From Sphingomonas sp. TZW2008 (GTDB lineage Bacteria > Pseudomonadota > Alphaproteobacteria > Sphingomonadales > Sphingomonadaceae): a stretch of DNA of 64,000 nt. The notes under the pieces were generated by a model, which did no database searches, was not told where the DNA came from, and worked only from the letters and a program-made list of their open reading frames with translations. Location: positions 62,001-126,000 of the forward strand of contig NZ_BDJB01000003.1 of the NCBI RefSeq assembly GCF_002117915.1, given 5' to 3'. Positions 8,615 through 17,475 of the stretch are shown here, one piece after another (position 1 is the stretch's first letter; every line of letters begins with the position of its first letter). The position numbers were made by a program, and so were the translations under genes.

Positions 8615-10414
8615 CTATTGCGCGCTCGCCACCGTCGTGCCCGCGCCCGGCGCGACCGCCGCGTTCACCGCCACCGTGTTAGCGGCGGGGTGGCCGGCGA
8701 TGCGCACCGCCGCCTCGCCCTTCATCCCCGGAAAGCGCGGCCACATCCCCTGCGCCAGCGCCGATCGGCTGGCGGAGGCGCGGCGCCCCGTTTGCCCTTC
8801 GTACATCCAATAGTTGCGCAGCACCGTCACCACGTAACCGCGCGTCTCCCAGTAGGGGATGCTTTCGATGTAGAGCAGCGGATCGCCATTGTCGCGCACC
8901 AGCGAATTCCACTCGCCGACGGGCTTGGGGCCCGCATTGTACGCCGCGATCACCTTGGGCAGCAGCCCCTGCGTCAGCCCCATGTCGCGCAGCTTTTCCA
9001 GATGGCGCTGCCCGATGTCGATGTTGGTCGACGGCCGCGTCAGCGCGCTCTTGTCGACCGATATGCCGCGCTCGCGCATGTAATCGGTCGCCGCCGCCGG
9101 CATGATCTGCATCAGGCCATAAGCGCCCGCCGGGGACACCACCTTGTTGCGGAACCCCGATTCCTGCAGCGTGTGCGCGTAGACCAGCGCCTTGTCGACG
9201 CGCCACCCGGTGTCCGGAGTCCAGTTGGGCGTCGGATAGCGCGTGTCGGCGGTTGCGACGAAACCCTGCGGGCAATTGTGCGCCAGCCACACCACGCTCG
9301 CCGGCAGGTCGAGCTGCTCGGTCACGCGCACCAGGCTGGCGAATTCCGCCGCCGGGCCGATCTTCGCCTGCTGGCGGATCACCTGGTCCGCGGCGTCGTT
9401 CTCACCGATCTCGGCGAGCGCCGCGGCGACGCGCACGTTGGGGCGCCGCTCGAGCGTCGCCCAGTCGCTGGTCACGCGTTGCGGCTTGGTCGCCGTGCTC
9501 GCCATGCCGAGCGCCTGGCGTGCGATCTGGCCGTAGAAGGTTTCGCCATATTGCGCCGCGTTCTTCAGCCGCGCCTCGATCCGGTCGGGCCGGCCGCACG
9601 TCATGTCGGCACGGCTCGCCCAATAAAGGCCGGCGGCGCGCATGTCGGTGTCTCCCGCGCGCGCCGCCACTGCCTCGAAACCGGCGCCCGCCGCCGCGCA
9701 GTCGTTCTGCCGCCACGCGGCCAGCGCAGACGTCCAGCGCGCGTGCGTCGCCCAGTCGCCCTGGCCGCGCGCCGCCTTGTCGCCCATCCGGCGCGCATCG
9801 CCGTCGAGCCCCTGCAGGAAATAGATCCACGCGATGCGCGACTGCCACTCGGTCTCCGCCTCGGGCGTCAGTCCGCCGGTCTCCTCGAGCAGCGCTTCCG
9901 CCTCGCGCCCCATGTCGCCCTTGACGTACGGCGTCATGCGCTGGGCGAGATCGGCGGCAATCGCGTCGCTCTTGGTCGCCTTGGCGCGCACGCGCGTCGG
10001 TGCGCCGTCCTGCCAGATCAGCCGCTGCGCAGTCGGCAGAACCGGCAGCTCCGCCGCCCCGCGCGCCTTGGCGAGCCGCGCCAGCGCTTCCGCCTGCGGC
10101 AGTTCGGGCGCCTCGGTCAGCAGCCGGACGAGCGGCTCGAGCTCGACGCGCGGCGATCCCTTGGCCGTGTACAGTTCGGCGCGGGCGTAGCTGTGCAGCG
10201 GCCCCGGCGCCATCGCGTCGAGCGCGAGCTGCGCGTCCTGCCAGCGGCTGTCGCGGATCGCGGCGAAGACGGCGCGATACTGTTCGCGCTGCGTGGCGGA
10301 GAGCTGCGCCGGCGCCGCGGGCGTCGCGGCCTCGGCCGGTCGCGCGCTCTGCGCCGCGGCAATCGCCGGCGTCATCGCGCCCAGCGCGGTGGCAGCAAGC
10401 AACATTCGGATCAC
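8615..10414 (-). CDS. Soluble lytic murein transglycosylase (SLT family)
   Basis: This enzyme cleaves the MurNAc-GlcNAc bond of peptidoglycan with formation of 1,6-anhydroMurNAc, in the periplasm. The 599-residue protein has a signal peptide (IRMLLAATALGAMTPAIAAAQ), a long helical superhelix of Slt70 type, and a C-terminal goose-lysozyme-like domain. Glu418 in the HTLQESGF motif is the expected catalytic acid, followed by AYGLMQIMP and AAYNAGP. The start is taken as GTG at 10414 because it overlaps the TGA of the upstream gene in a GTGA junction; an ATG nine bases later is possible. The overlap suggests translational coupling to the uracil-DNA-glycosylase-like gene, although the functions look unrelated. 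Confidence 0.92.
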   Translation of the reverse strand: MIRMLLAATALGAMTPAIAAAQSARPAEAATPAAPAQLSATQREQYRAVFAAIRDSRWQDAQLALDAMAPGPLHSYARAELYTAKGSPRVELEPLVRLLTEAPELPQAEALARLAKARGAAELPVLPTAQRLIWQDGAPTRVRAKATKSDAIAADLAQRMTPYVKGDMGREAEALLEETGGLTPEAETEWQSRIAWIYFLQGLDGDARRMGDKAARGQGDWATHARWTSALAAWRQNDCAAAGAGFEAVAARAGDTDMRAAGLYWASRADMTCGRPDRIEARLKNAAQYGETFYGQIARQALGMASTATKPQRVTSDWATLERRPNVRVAAALAEIGENDAADQVIRQQAKIGPAAEFASLVRVTEQLDLPASVVWLAHNCPQGFVATADTRYPTPNWTPDTGWRVDKALVYAHTLQESGFRNKVVSPAGAYGLMQIMPAAATDYMRERGISVDKSALTRPSTNIDIGQRHLEKLRDMGLTQGLLPKVIAAYNAGPKPVGEWNSLVRDNGDPLLYIESIPYWETRGYVVTVLRNYWMYEGQTGRRASASRSALAQGMWPRFPGMKGEAAVRIAGHPAANTVAVNAAVAPGAGTTVASAQ

Positions 10415-11154
10415 GATAAACCCCCGATCAGCAACTGCAGGTCCTTCCACGCTTCTGCCTTCAGCGCCGGCCGCTCGAGCAGCATGCGCGGATGGAAGCT
10501 CGCGGCGACCTCGGTCACTCTTCCGCCGTCATGGTTAAGTACGTGTAAACCGCCGCGCGCTGCCATGACGTTCGCCGACAGGATCGCACGGCTCGCCGCA
10601 TCGCCCAGCACCAGCAGCCGTTTCGGCGCGGCGAGCCCGGCATGATGACGCGCGATCTCACCCAGTCGCGCCTCCAGATCGCGCGGCATCCGCCCCGCCG
10701 TCGGGCGGCGCGCGCATACGCTGGCGATGTGCACGTCGTCGCGGCTGCGGCCGATCGCCGCCAGCATCCGGTCGAACAACCGCCCGGCTGCGCCGCCAAG
10801 CAGCGAATCGCCCGCGTCGCGCTCGGGACAGTCGATGAGAACCATCAGGTCGGCCGTGACCGGGCCGGACGCGGCGACGAGCGCCCCGCCCCACCCCGCT
10901 TCGGGCGCCGCCTCGCCGATGCGCCAGCGCAGAAATTCTTCCGCCGTCGCGGGCAAGGTGGCGGCAAGCGGCGCGCTGGCCGGCGCCGCGCCAGCGCGCG
11001 CCGCCGGTGACGCTACGGCTTCCTCGCGCGCCGCCTCCTCGCTCAGCCATGCGAACGGCGTGTCGCCCACCAGCGTGTCGACGCCGGCGTCGCGCCACCA
11101 CTCGAGCGCGCTGTCGGCAAGTGCCTGCCAGTTATGGTTTTGATCGGCCCCCAT
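10411..11154 (-). CDS. Uracil-DNA glycosylase family protein lacking the iron-sulfur cysteines
   Basis: Residues from about 75 onward follow the UDG superfamily, most like families 4/5. They show a hydrophobic strand with VLIDCPERDAGDS in the place of the GEAPG motif, LLGGAAGRLFDRMLAAIG, the SVCARRPTAGRMP segment, a Rossmann-like LLVLGDAASRAIL, and SFHPRMLLERP in the place of the HPS motif. Classical family 4 enzymes bind a 4Fe-4S cluster through four Cys, but only two Cys are present here (DCPE and SVCAR), so the cluster is probably absent. The first 70 residues are low complexity and Ala-rich. Uracil removal in DNA repair is the family role; activity here is uncertain. It is divergent from the ETF oxidoreductase gene. 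Confidence 0.78.
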   Translation of the reverse strand: MGADQNHNWQALADSALEWWRDAGVDTLVGDTPFAWLSEEAAREEAVASPAARAGAAPASAPLAATLPATAEEFLRWRIGEAAPEAGWGGALVAASGPVTADLMVLIDCPERDAGDSLLGGAAGRLFDRMLAAIGRSRDDVHIASVCARRPTAGRMPRDLEARLGEIARHHAGLAAPKRLLVLGDAASRAILSANVMAARGGLHVLNHDGGRVTEVAASFHPRMLLERPALKAEAWKDLQLLIGGLS

Positions 11155-11282
11155 CCCATATCCATTAGCGCAATGGTTGACGAAGCGGTCAATTCGCTCG
11201 ACAGCCGATGGGGACGGGACGTTGCCGGCGTGCGCTCGATCGCGCGCGTTTCCAGATCGACGCCGGCGGATGGAGTAGAATG

Positions 11283-12944
11283 ATGAGCGAACGCGAGTCG
11301 ATGCCGTATGACGTTGTGATCGTTGGCGCGGGCCCTGCCGGCCTGTCGGCGGCGATCAGGCTGAAACAGCTCGCGGCGGAGAAAGAGGCCGAGATCTCGG
11401 TCTGCGTGCTCGAGAAGGGCAGCGAAGTCGGTGCGCACATCCTGTCGGGCGCGGTGGTCGATCCGCGTTCGCTCGACGAGCTGCTGCCGAACTGGCGCGA
11501 GGACGGCTGCCCGATGGCCGAGGTGTCGGTGACGGAGAACCTCCACTGGGTGCTGACCAAGAAGGGCAAGTTCAGCCTGCCGCACCTGTGGACGCCGCCG
11601 TTCCTCCACAACAAGAACACCTATACCGGCAGCCTCGGCAACATGTGCCGCTGGCTCGCCGGCAAGGCGGAGGAGCTCGGCGTCGAGATCTTCCCCGGCT
11701 TCGCCGCGGCAGAGATCCTCTACAACGACGACGGCAGCGTGAAGGGCGTCGCGACCGGCGACATGGGCGTCGCGCGCGACGGCACGCACAAGCCCGATTA
11801 CCAGCCGGGCCTCGAGCTCCACGCCAAATACACCTTCTTCTCCGAAGGGTGCCGCGGGCATCTGTCGAAGCAGATCATCCGCCAGTTCGATCTCGCGCGC
11901 GACAGCGATCCGCAGGTCTACGGCATCGGCATCAAGGAGCTGTGGGACATCGATCCCGAGCAGCACCACCCCGGCCGCGTGATCCACACGCAGGGCTGGC
12001 CCACCAGCGAGACCGAAGGCACCAACGGCGGCAGCTGGCTGTATCACCAGGCGAACGGCCAGGTCAGCCTCGGCTACGTCGTCTGGCTCAACTATTCCAA
12101 CCCGCACCTCTCGCCCTTCCACGAGATGCAGCGCTGGAAGACGCATCCCGAGATCTCGAAGATTCTCAAGGGCGGAAAGCGCGTCAGCTACGGGGCGCGC
12201 GCGATCAGCGACGGCGGGCTCCAGTCGATCCCCAAGCTCGTCTTCCCGGGCGGCGCGCTGATCGGCGACAGCGCCGGCTTCCTCAACGTGCCGCGGATCA
12301 AGGGCACGCACACCGCGATGAAGAGCGGCATGATGGCGGCAGAAGCCGCGGTCGAGGCGGTCATCTCGCAGCGCCAGCACGACGAGCTCACCGCCTATCC
12401 CGCGGCGTTCGAGACTAGCTGGGTGAAGAAGGAGCTGTCGATCGTCCGCAACGTCGTGCCGCTGGTCAAGAAGTTCGGCGACTTCCTCGGCTCGGGGCTC
12501 GCCGGCATCACGATGTGGGCGGAATATCTCGGCCTCAAGATGCCCTTCACGATGAAGCATCACCCCGATCACGAGACGCTGTGGCGCAAGGATCTGGTGT
12601 CGAAGATCGACTATCCCAAGCCCGATGGCGTGCTGACCTTCGATCGCCTCTCCTCGGTGTTCCTGTCGAACACCAATCACGAGGAGGATCAGCCGGTCCA
12701 CCTGACGCTCAAGGATCCGTCGATCCCAGTCGAATACGATCTGCCGATGTACGACGAACCGGCGCAGCGCTACTGCCCGGCCGGCGTGTACGAGATCGTC
12801 GGCGAGGACACCGGCGATCCCAAGTTCGTGATCAACGCGCAGAACTGCGTCCACTGCAAGACGTGCGACATCAAGGACCCGACGCAGAACATCAACTGGG
12901 TGGTGCCGGAAGGCGGCGGCGGCCCGAACTATCCCAATATGTGA
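11283..12944 (+). CDS. Electron transfer flavoprotein-ubiquinone oxidoreductase
   Basis: This inner-membrane-associated enzyme passes electrons from reduced ETF (from acyl-CoA and amino-acid dehydrogenases) to ubiquinone. The 553-residue protein starts with an FAD-binding GAGPAG motif (residues 15-20), has the family's central region (GSWLYHQANGQVSLGYV, LIGDSAGFLNVPRIKGTHTAMKSG, the second FAD contact) and ends with a 4Fe-4S ferredoxin-like domain whose ligands are in RYCPAGVYE and CVHCKTCDIKDP. Length matches bacterial homologues. Two overlapping ATG codons (11280 and 11283) follow GGAG; the second has the better spacing. No ETF subunit genes are adjacent. Confidence 0.96.
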   Translation: MSERESMPYDVVIVGAGPAGLSAAIRLKQLAAEKEAEISVCVLEKGSEVGAHILSGAVVDPRSLDELLPNWREDGCPMAEVSVTENLHWVLTKKGKFSLPHLWTPPFLHNKNTYTGSLGNMCRWLAGKAEELGVEIFPGFAAAEILYNDDGSVKGVATGDMGVARDGTHKPDYQPGLELHAKYTFFSEGCRGHLSKQIIRQFDLARDSDPQVYGIGIKELWDIDPEQHHPGRVIHTQGWPTSETEGTNGGSWLYHQANGQVSLGYVVWLNYSNPHLSPFHEMQRWKTHPEISKILKGGKRVSYGARAISDGGLQSIPKLVFPGGALIGDSAGFLNVPRIKGTHTAMKSGMMAAEAAVEAVISQRQHDELTAYPAAFETSWVKKELSIVRNVVPLVKKFGDFLGSGLAGITMWAEYLGLKMPFTMKHHPDHETLWRKDLVSKIDYPKPDGVLTFDRLSSVFLSNTNHEEDQPVHLTLKDPSIPVEYDLPMYDEPAQRYCPAGVYEIVGEDTGDPKFVINAQNCVHCKTCDIKDPTQNINWVVPEGGGGPNYPNM

Positions 12945-13254
12945 TTGCAGTCCCGCTGGGTTGCCCATCGCCGCTGCCTGTCGTTATGCGGCGGCGACGA
13001 GGCGGCGGGCACGCGGCGTTCATCGACGATCGGCGCGTTCGTCGTGCGGTCGCCTCCACGTGCAATCGCAGCGCGATGGGAACAAGCGGTTACACAGTCG
13101 ATGAAGAAATCGATCATCCTGCCGCCCCGAGCAGCCTTACGCTCGCCCGGACCTCAGACGGTGGAAACGATCCCACAGGCGTCAGGTCGGGCGTCCGTAA
13201 GGAGAGGCCTTCCGCACGCCGGATCGCGCCGGTCTTCGAATGCTGGCCGATAGG
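12945..13254. other. Intergenic region, nothing recognised
   Basis: About 310 bases between the ETF oxidoreductase and ispE. Short open frames exist on both strands but lack coding character. No terminator with a T tract was found. Confidence 0.4.
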
Positions 13255-14124
13255 ATGACCACCCCCCGGCCCTCCGCCGCCAACGCCGCGATCGTCGAGC
13301 CCGCCCCGGCGAAGCTCAACCTCGCGCTTCACGTCCGCCGCCGCCGCGACGACGGCTACCACGATCTCGAGACGCTGTTCGTCTTCTGCCGCGACGGCGA
13401 TACGATCACGCTCGCCGACGCCCCTACCGACCGCCTCGTCGTCACCGGCCCCTTCGCTGCCGCGCTCGACGCGTCCGACGCGGCCGCCTGGCCCGCCGAC
13501 AATCTCGTCACCCGCGCCGCAGATGCGTTCCGCCGCGCGTTCGGCATCGACGCGTGCTACGCGATCACGCTCGAGAAGAATTTGCCCGTCGCCTCCGGGA
13601 TCGGCGGCGGCTCGGCCGATGCCGCCGCGACGCTGCGCGCGCTCGCCCGGTGCCACGCGGTCGCCCTCGACGATCCCCGCCTTCATGCCGTCGCCGCCGG
13701 CCTCGGCGCCGACGTGCCCGCCTGCCTGCTTGGCCGCACCGCATTCGGCACCGGCAAGGGCGACGCGCTGGTCGCGCTCGACGCTTTCGCCGGCACGCCG
13801 GTGCTGCTCGTCAATCCCGGCGTCGCCGTTTCTACCGCGGCAGTGTTCGCCGGCTGGGACGGGCATGATCGCGGGCCGCTCGACCCCGCCGATCCGCTCG
13901 CCGGCCGCAACGATCTCGAGCCGCCCGCCCGCGTGCTGGCGCCCGTCATCGACACGGTGATCGCCCGCCTCGCCGCACAGCCGGGTGCGACGCTCGCGCG
14001 CATGTCGGGCTCAGGCGCGACGTGCTTCGCGCTGTTCGAGACCCCCGCACAGGCGAGCGCCGCCGCCGCCGCGATCACCGCCGCCCATCCCGACTGGTGG
14101 CAGCTCGCCACCACGCTAGTATGA
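13255..14124 (+). CDS. ispE: 4-diphosphocytidyl-2-C-methyl-D-erythritol kinase
   Basis: IspE phosphorylates CDP-methylerythritol in the MEP pathway to isoprenoid precursors. The 289-residue protein is a GHMP kinase: PAKLNLALHV (residues 18-27) starts the fold, DGYHDLETLFVF is the conserved substrate segment, PVASGIGGGSADAAA (about 111-125) is the ATP glycine motif, and RMSGSGATCFALFE is the C-terminal GHMP motif. The ATG at 13255 fits homologues, which begin a few residues before PAKLNL; an in-frame ATG at 13240 is possible. The stop overlaps the next gene by ATGA, so the two are likely cotranscribed and coupled. Confidence 0.95.
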   Translation: MTTPRPSAANAAIVEPAPAKLNLALHVRRRRDDGYHDLETLFVFCRDGDTITLADAPTDRLVVTGPFAAALDASDAAAWPADNLVTRAADAFRRAFGIDACYAITLEKNLPVASGIGGGSADAAATLRALARCHAVALDDPRLHAVAAGLGADVPACLLGRTAFGTGKGDALVALDAFAGTPVLLVNPGVAVSTAAVFAGWDGHDRGPLDPADPLAGRNDLEPPARVLAPVIDTVIARLAAQPGATLARMSGSGATCFALFETPAQASAAAAAITAAHPDWWQLATTLV

Positions 14125-14855
14125 TCCGCCTCGCGCAGGACGGCGCGATCGCGCGCCTCACGCTCGACCGTCCCGATCGCCGCAACGCGCTCGCGACCGC
14201 CGACTGGCAGACGCTCGCCGACACGATCGCCGACATCCCGCGCGACACCACGGCCGTCGTCCTCGCCTCTTCCACCCCCGGCATCTTCTGCGCAGGCGCC
14301 GATCTCGGCGATCTCGCGCACCTCGCCGACGCACCCGAGCGGCGCGCGCCCTTCCGGATCGCGATGCGCGCCGCGATCGATACACTCGCCGCGCTGCCGA
14401 TGCCCGTCGTCGCACTGATCGACGGCGGCTGCTTCGGCGCTGGCGTCGCGCTCGCGCTCGCCGCCGACATGCGCGTCGCCACCCCCGCCGCCGTCTTCGG
14501 CGTGCCCCCCGCCGCGCTCGGCATCGCCTATCCCGCCGAAGACGTTGCGCGTCTCGCGCAGCGCATCGGCTCGGCGCAGGCCGCGCGCCTGCTCTTCACC
14601 GGCGCGCGCATCGACGCCGCCGAGGCGCAGCGCATCAACCTCGTCGACATCCTCGCCGACGATGCCGCGGCCGCCGCGCAGACCGTCGACCAGATCGCCG
14701 CCAACGACGCCGCTGCGCTGCGCACGCTCAAGGCGATGCTTGCCGACCCCGCCGATCCCGCGCACGCGCAGGCGTTCGAGGACAGTTTTGCCAGCCCACG
14801 CTTCGCCGCCGCAACGCAGCGCTATCGTACGGGTCCCGATCGATCGGCCGGTTGA
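14121..14855 (+). CDS. Enoyl-CoA hydratase/isomerase (crotonase) family protein
   Basis: The 244-residue protein has the crotonase fold: [12 protein letters not shown] at the N-terminus, the first oxyanion segment ([10 protein letters not shown]) and the second ([21 protein letters not shown]). In classical hydratases a Glu follows in the FxxPE motif; here the segment reads [11 protein letters not shown], so that glutamate is missing. The protein may therefore not be a hydratase but another crotonase-type enzyme, such as an isomerase, thioesterase or ligand-binding relative. It overlaps ispE by four bases (ATGA) and lies 31 bases before moaB, forming a three-gene operon whose members do not share an obvious pathway. 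Confidence 0.87.
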   Translation: MIRLAQDGAIARLTLDRPDRRNALATADWQTLADTIADIPRDTTAVVLASSTPGIFCAGADLGDLAHLADAPERRAPFRIAMRAAIDTLAALPMPVVALIDGGCFGAGVALALAADMRVATPAAVFGVPPAALGIAYPAEDVARLAQRIGSAQAARLLFTGARIDAAEAQRINLVDILADDAAAAAQTVDQIAANDAAALRTLKAMLADPADPAHAQAFEDSFASPRFAAATQRYRTGPDRSAG

Positions 14856-14886
14856 ACCGCGCCGCCGCCCGGGCGATAGCGGCGCG

Positions 14887-15414
14887 ATGCCGATCGATCA
14901 GACCCGCCGCTTCATTCCCGTCCGCATCGCGGTGCTCACCGTCTCTGACACGCGCAGCCTCGCCGAGGATCGCTCGGGCGACACGCTGGTGCAGCGGCTG
15001 ATCGACGCCGGCCACACGCTCGCCGATCGCCGCATCCTGCGCGACGACGTCGACGCGATCGTCGCACAGCTCCACGCCTGGATCGATGACGAGGGTATCG
15101 ACTGCATCGTCACCACCGGCGGCACCGGCGTCACCGGCCGCGACGTCACGCCCGAGGCGATCGAGCGCGTCGCCGACAAGATGATCCCCGGCTTCGGCGA
15201 GCTGTTTCGCTGGCTCTCCTTCCAGTCGATCGGCACGTCCACCGTCCAGTCGCGCGCCTGCGCCTGCGTCGCGCGCGGTACCTATTTGTTCGCGCTCCCC
15301 GGCTCGACCGGCGCGGTGAAGGACGGGTGGGACGGCATCCTCGCGACGCAGCTCGACAGCCGCCACACCCCCTGCAACTTTGTCGAGCTGATGCCCCGCC
15401 TGCGCGAGCACTGA
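14887..15414 (+). CDS. moaB: Molybdenum cofactor biosynthesis protein MoaB
   Basis: The 175-residue protein belongs to the MoaB/MogA family, which adenylylates molybdopterin or otherwise acts late in molybdenum cofactor synthesis. Visible motifs are [17 protein letters not shown] near the N-terminus, the nucleotide/substrate loop [16 protein letters not shown], and the [18 protein letters not shown] segment. Length is typical for MoaB. It is the last gene of the ispE-crotonase-moaB set, and no other molybdopterin gene is in the window. The assignment to MoaB rather than MogA rests on overall length and the PGSTGAV region. Confidence 0.92.
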   Translation: MPIDQTRRFIPVRIAVLTVSDTRSLAEDRSGDTLVQRLIDAGHTLADRRILRDDVDAIVAQLHAWIDDEGIDCIVTTGGTGVTGRDVTPEAIERVADKMIPGFGELFRWLSFQSIGTSTVQSRACACVARGTYLFALPGSTGAVKDGWDGILATQLDSRHTPCNFVELMPRLREH

Positions 15415-15457
15415 ACCGCCTGCGCGAGCGCCGAACCGCCGGCATCACCTGCCCGCG

Positions 15458-15483
15458 GGAACTCGTTGCGCCGCCGGATCATT
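15458..15483 (+). promoter_or_regulatory. Candidate EcfG-type general stress promoter
   Basis: GGAAC at 15458-15462, a 17-base spacer and CATT at 15480-15483 resemble the alphaproteobacterial EcfG promoter (GGAAC, about 16-17 bases, CGTT) with one mismatch. It lies 45 bases upstream of the lipoprotein start. Confidence 0.35.
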
Positions 15484-15528
15484 TAGGGCGACCGATCGCA
15501 AAGACGGAAAGTCACAGGGAGACAGATT

Positions 15529-15816
15529 ATGCGTATCGCACTCAAGGCCGCCGGCATGGCCACGTTGCTCGCGCTCGGCGCGTGCGGCGGCAACGCCGAC
15601 GATCGCGCCGCCGACAACATCGAATCGATGGCTGAGAACAAGGCCGACGCGCTCGAGGATCAGGCCGACCGCACCGGCAACGAAGCGGTCGAGGACGCGC
15701 TCGAGGATCGCGCCGACAACGTTCGCGAAGTGGGCGAAGACGCCGCCGATAAGGCCGACGACAACGACGATGCGCGCGTCGAGAACCAGGCCGGCGCCGT
15801 CATCAACCAGATGTAA
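15529..15816 (+). CDS. Small acidic lipoprotein, function unknown
   Basis: The 95-residue protein has a lipoprotein signal (MRIALKAAGMATLLALGAC) with the lipobox LGAC and lipid-attachment Cys19. The mature part is strongly acidic, rich in Asp, Glu, Ala and Asn, with repeats of the DRADN/ DQADRTGNE kind, and is probably helical. It is presumably anchored in the outer membrane facing the periplasm. An AGGGAGA ribosome site precedes the ATG. A possible EcfG promoter upstream would make it a stress-induced protein. No named family was recognised. Confidence 0.85.
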   Translation: MRIALKAAGMATLLALGACGGNADDRAADNIESMAENKADALEDQADRTGNEAVEDALEDRADNVREVGEDAADKADDNDDARVENQAGAVINQM

Positions 15817-16265
15817 CCAGCACCGCGGGCCGGCAGCGCGTATCGCGGCCGGCCCGTCGGTCACGTCCGCTTCCCACGACAGCCGCACCCGTGCCGGCGT
15901 TGTCGCGCACATCCCGCGCTCGGCCGCTGCGGCCGCATCGACGTATGAATTGTTCGGGACCCGACGCTGAACAGGTCCACGATCGTTGAAATCTGAACCT
16001 TGGATAGGCTTGCCTGCGAGCAGGACCGCATCGATTGCGGATCCCGTATCCGCCGCGATGCCGGATCCCGGGCAGAAGCGATCAGCGCGTGTCCCGCCTC
16101 GACCGTTCGCGTACGTCAGCCGTATCGTCTGCTTCAACTGGCTGAGCCGGAACGTCAAGTCTAAAAGCGTTCTCGCCATGCGCTGGGAAAACTGGCCGGC
16201 CGGTCCTATTGTCCCGCCAGCCATAGTGTGTTCTAAGTTCTTCCATGAACCCTTGAGCTAACGAG
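15817..16265. other. Intergenic region, nothing recognised
   Basis: About 450 bases between the lipoprotein and the globin. It contains GGAAC-N14-CGTT at 16148-16170, which has too short a spacer for an EcfG promoter, and GTTC-N6-GAAC near 16230, of unknown meaning. No gene or terminator is evident. Confidence 0.4.
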
Positions 16266-16694
16266 GTGAAGCCCTTGTGGTTGTCTCTCGATCAACGCGC
16301 CTTGATACGTGAGAACTACCGGCTCGTTTCGCAAATGGCCGAAGATTATTCGGAGCGGTTATACTTTAAGCTATTGCATCAGCATCCTTTCGCCCGGGCG
16401 CTTTTCCCGGACGACCTGACGAACCAGAGTCGGGCCTTCCGCCGGACGATCGACACGCTCGTCGAAGCGCTCGATCGGTTCCCCGCGCTCCACGCCACGC
16501 TGGCCGATCTTGCCCGGCGGCACGTCGCTTATGGTGACCAAGCGCATCATTACCCACTAGTAGGCGACGTGCTGATCGAAACGTTCGCGGAGATGTCCGG
16601 CAGCGGCTTCACGGCGGAGACCCGCGCCGCGTGGCAGATGCTCTACGATGATACCGCCAGGATCATGATCCGCGAAGCCTATCCGCAGGCGTAA
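16266..16694 (+). CDS. Single-domain globin
   Basis: The 142-residue protein matches the globin domain of bacterial haemoglobins and flavohaemoglobins without the reductase part. His86 in the LARRHVAYG motif is the expected proximal haem ligand (F helix). Other family marks are YFKLLHQHPFARALFP (B-C helices), HYPLVGDVLIETF (G helix) and AWQMLYDDTARIM (H helix). A likely role is binding oxygen or nitric oxide in the cytoplasm. The start is GTG, with only a weak upstream purine stretch, and the region before it has in-frame stops, so the start is uncertain by a few residues. It stands alone. Confidence 0.85.
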   Translation: MKPLWLSLDQRALIRENYRLVSQMAEDYSERLYFKLLHQHPFARALFPDDLTNQSRAFRRTIDTLVEALDRFPALHATLADLARRHVAYGDQAHHYPLVGDVLIETFAEMSGSGFTAETRAAWQMLYDDTARIMIREAYPQA

Positions 16695-16846
16695 AGAACG
16701 GTCCGGGATGCAAGCGGGAAGCATCTGCTAGGGCCGCGAAGCGATTTGTCGAGCTTGTACGACGCCTCACCGCCGCCGGCCGATTGCCCGGTGTTGCGAC
16801 TAAAGCAGGTTACGATCGTTCACCGGCCTCCAGTAAGGAGTAACCG

Positions 16847-17293
16847 ATGACCACCGACCACGACGTTTCCGTGCTGAACGGCCTGATCAAGACCACGCTC
16901 GACAGCATGAAGGGCTATGAGGACGCGGCCGAAGACGCCGAGAATACGCAGTTCGCGACGATGTTCGCCGATTTCGCGCGCGATCGCAGCAAGGTCGCCG
17001 GCGATCTTCAGGCACAGGTCCGCAGCCTCGGCGGCGAACCCGAGACCGACTCGAGCGTCCTCGCCGCGGCGCACCGCACCTTCATGGATCTGAAGCAGGC
17101 GTTCACCGGCAAGGACGACAAGGCGATCATTCAGGAGGTCGAGCGCGGCGAGGACTTCATAAAGGAGAAGTTCGAGACCGCGATGAAGGACACCGATCTC
17201 TCCCCCGCCACCACCACCGCGATCGGCGATGCCTATCGCTCGGTGAAGGAAGGCCACGACAAGATGAGCGCGCTCAAGCACTCGATCGCCTGA
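16847..17293 (+). CDS. PA2169-family four-helix-bundle protein (DUF2383)
   Basis: The 148-residue helical protein has the ferritin-like DUF2383 pattern: an N-terminal VLNGLIKTTLDSMKGYEDAAEDA helix, then DFARDRSKVAGDLQAQVRSLGGEPE, and two further helices around AHRTFMDLKQAFTGKDD and VERGEDFIKEKFETAM. The function of the family is not established; members are often stress-related. A TAAGGAG ribosome site precedes the ATG. It is a single gene with no partner. Confidence 0.9.
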   Translation: MTTDHDVSVLNGLIKTTLDSMKGYEDAAEDAENTQFATMFADFARDRSKVAGDLQAQVRSLGGEPETDSSVLAAAHRTFMDLKQAFTGKDDKAIIQEVERGEDFIKEKFETAMKDTDLSPATTTAIGDAYRSVKEGHDKMSALKHSIA

Positions 17294-17475
17294 ACGGTCA
17301 GCGTCTGGGCGGATCGGTCGATCCGCCCGGGCGCGCCTTGCTGACGACACAGGCTCCCGGATCACCGGCTCCCGCTATGCGGTCATGATCGAATATCCCG
17401 GCTTAGGCCCGACCACTTCATCTATCATGAAACGGCGGTGTACCGTTCTGCCGGTCGTACACGGCGACTTTAGGT

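Noticed and set aside
12945..13253. Plus-strand frame of about 100 residues between the ETF oxidoreductase and ispE
   Set aside because: Codon pattern is poor, there is no ribosome site, and the end overlaps the ispE start region.
16148..16170. EcfG promoter before the globin gene
   Set aside because: GGAAC and CGTT are only 14 bases apart, shorter than the usual 16-17.
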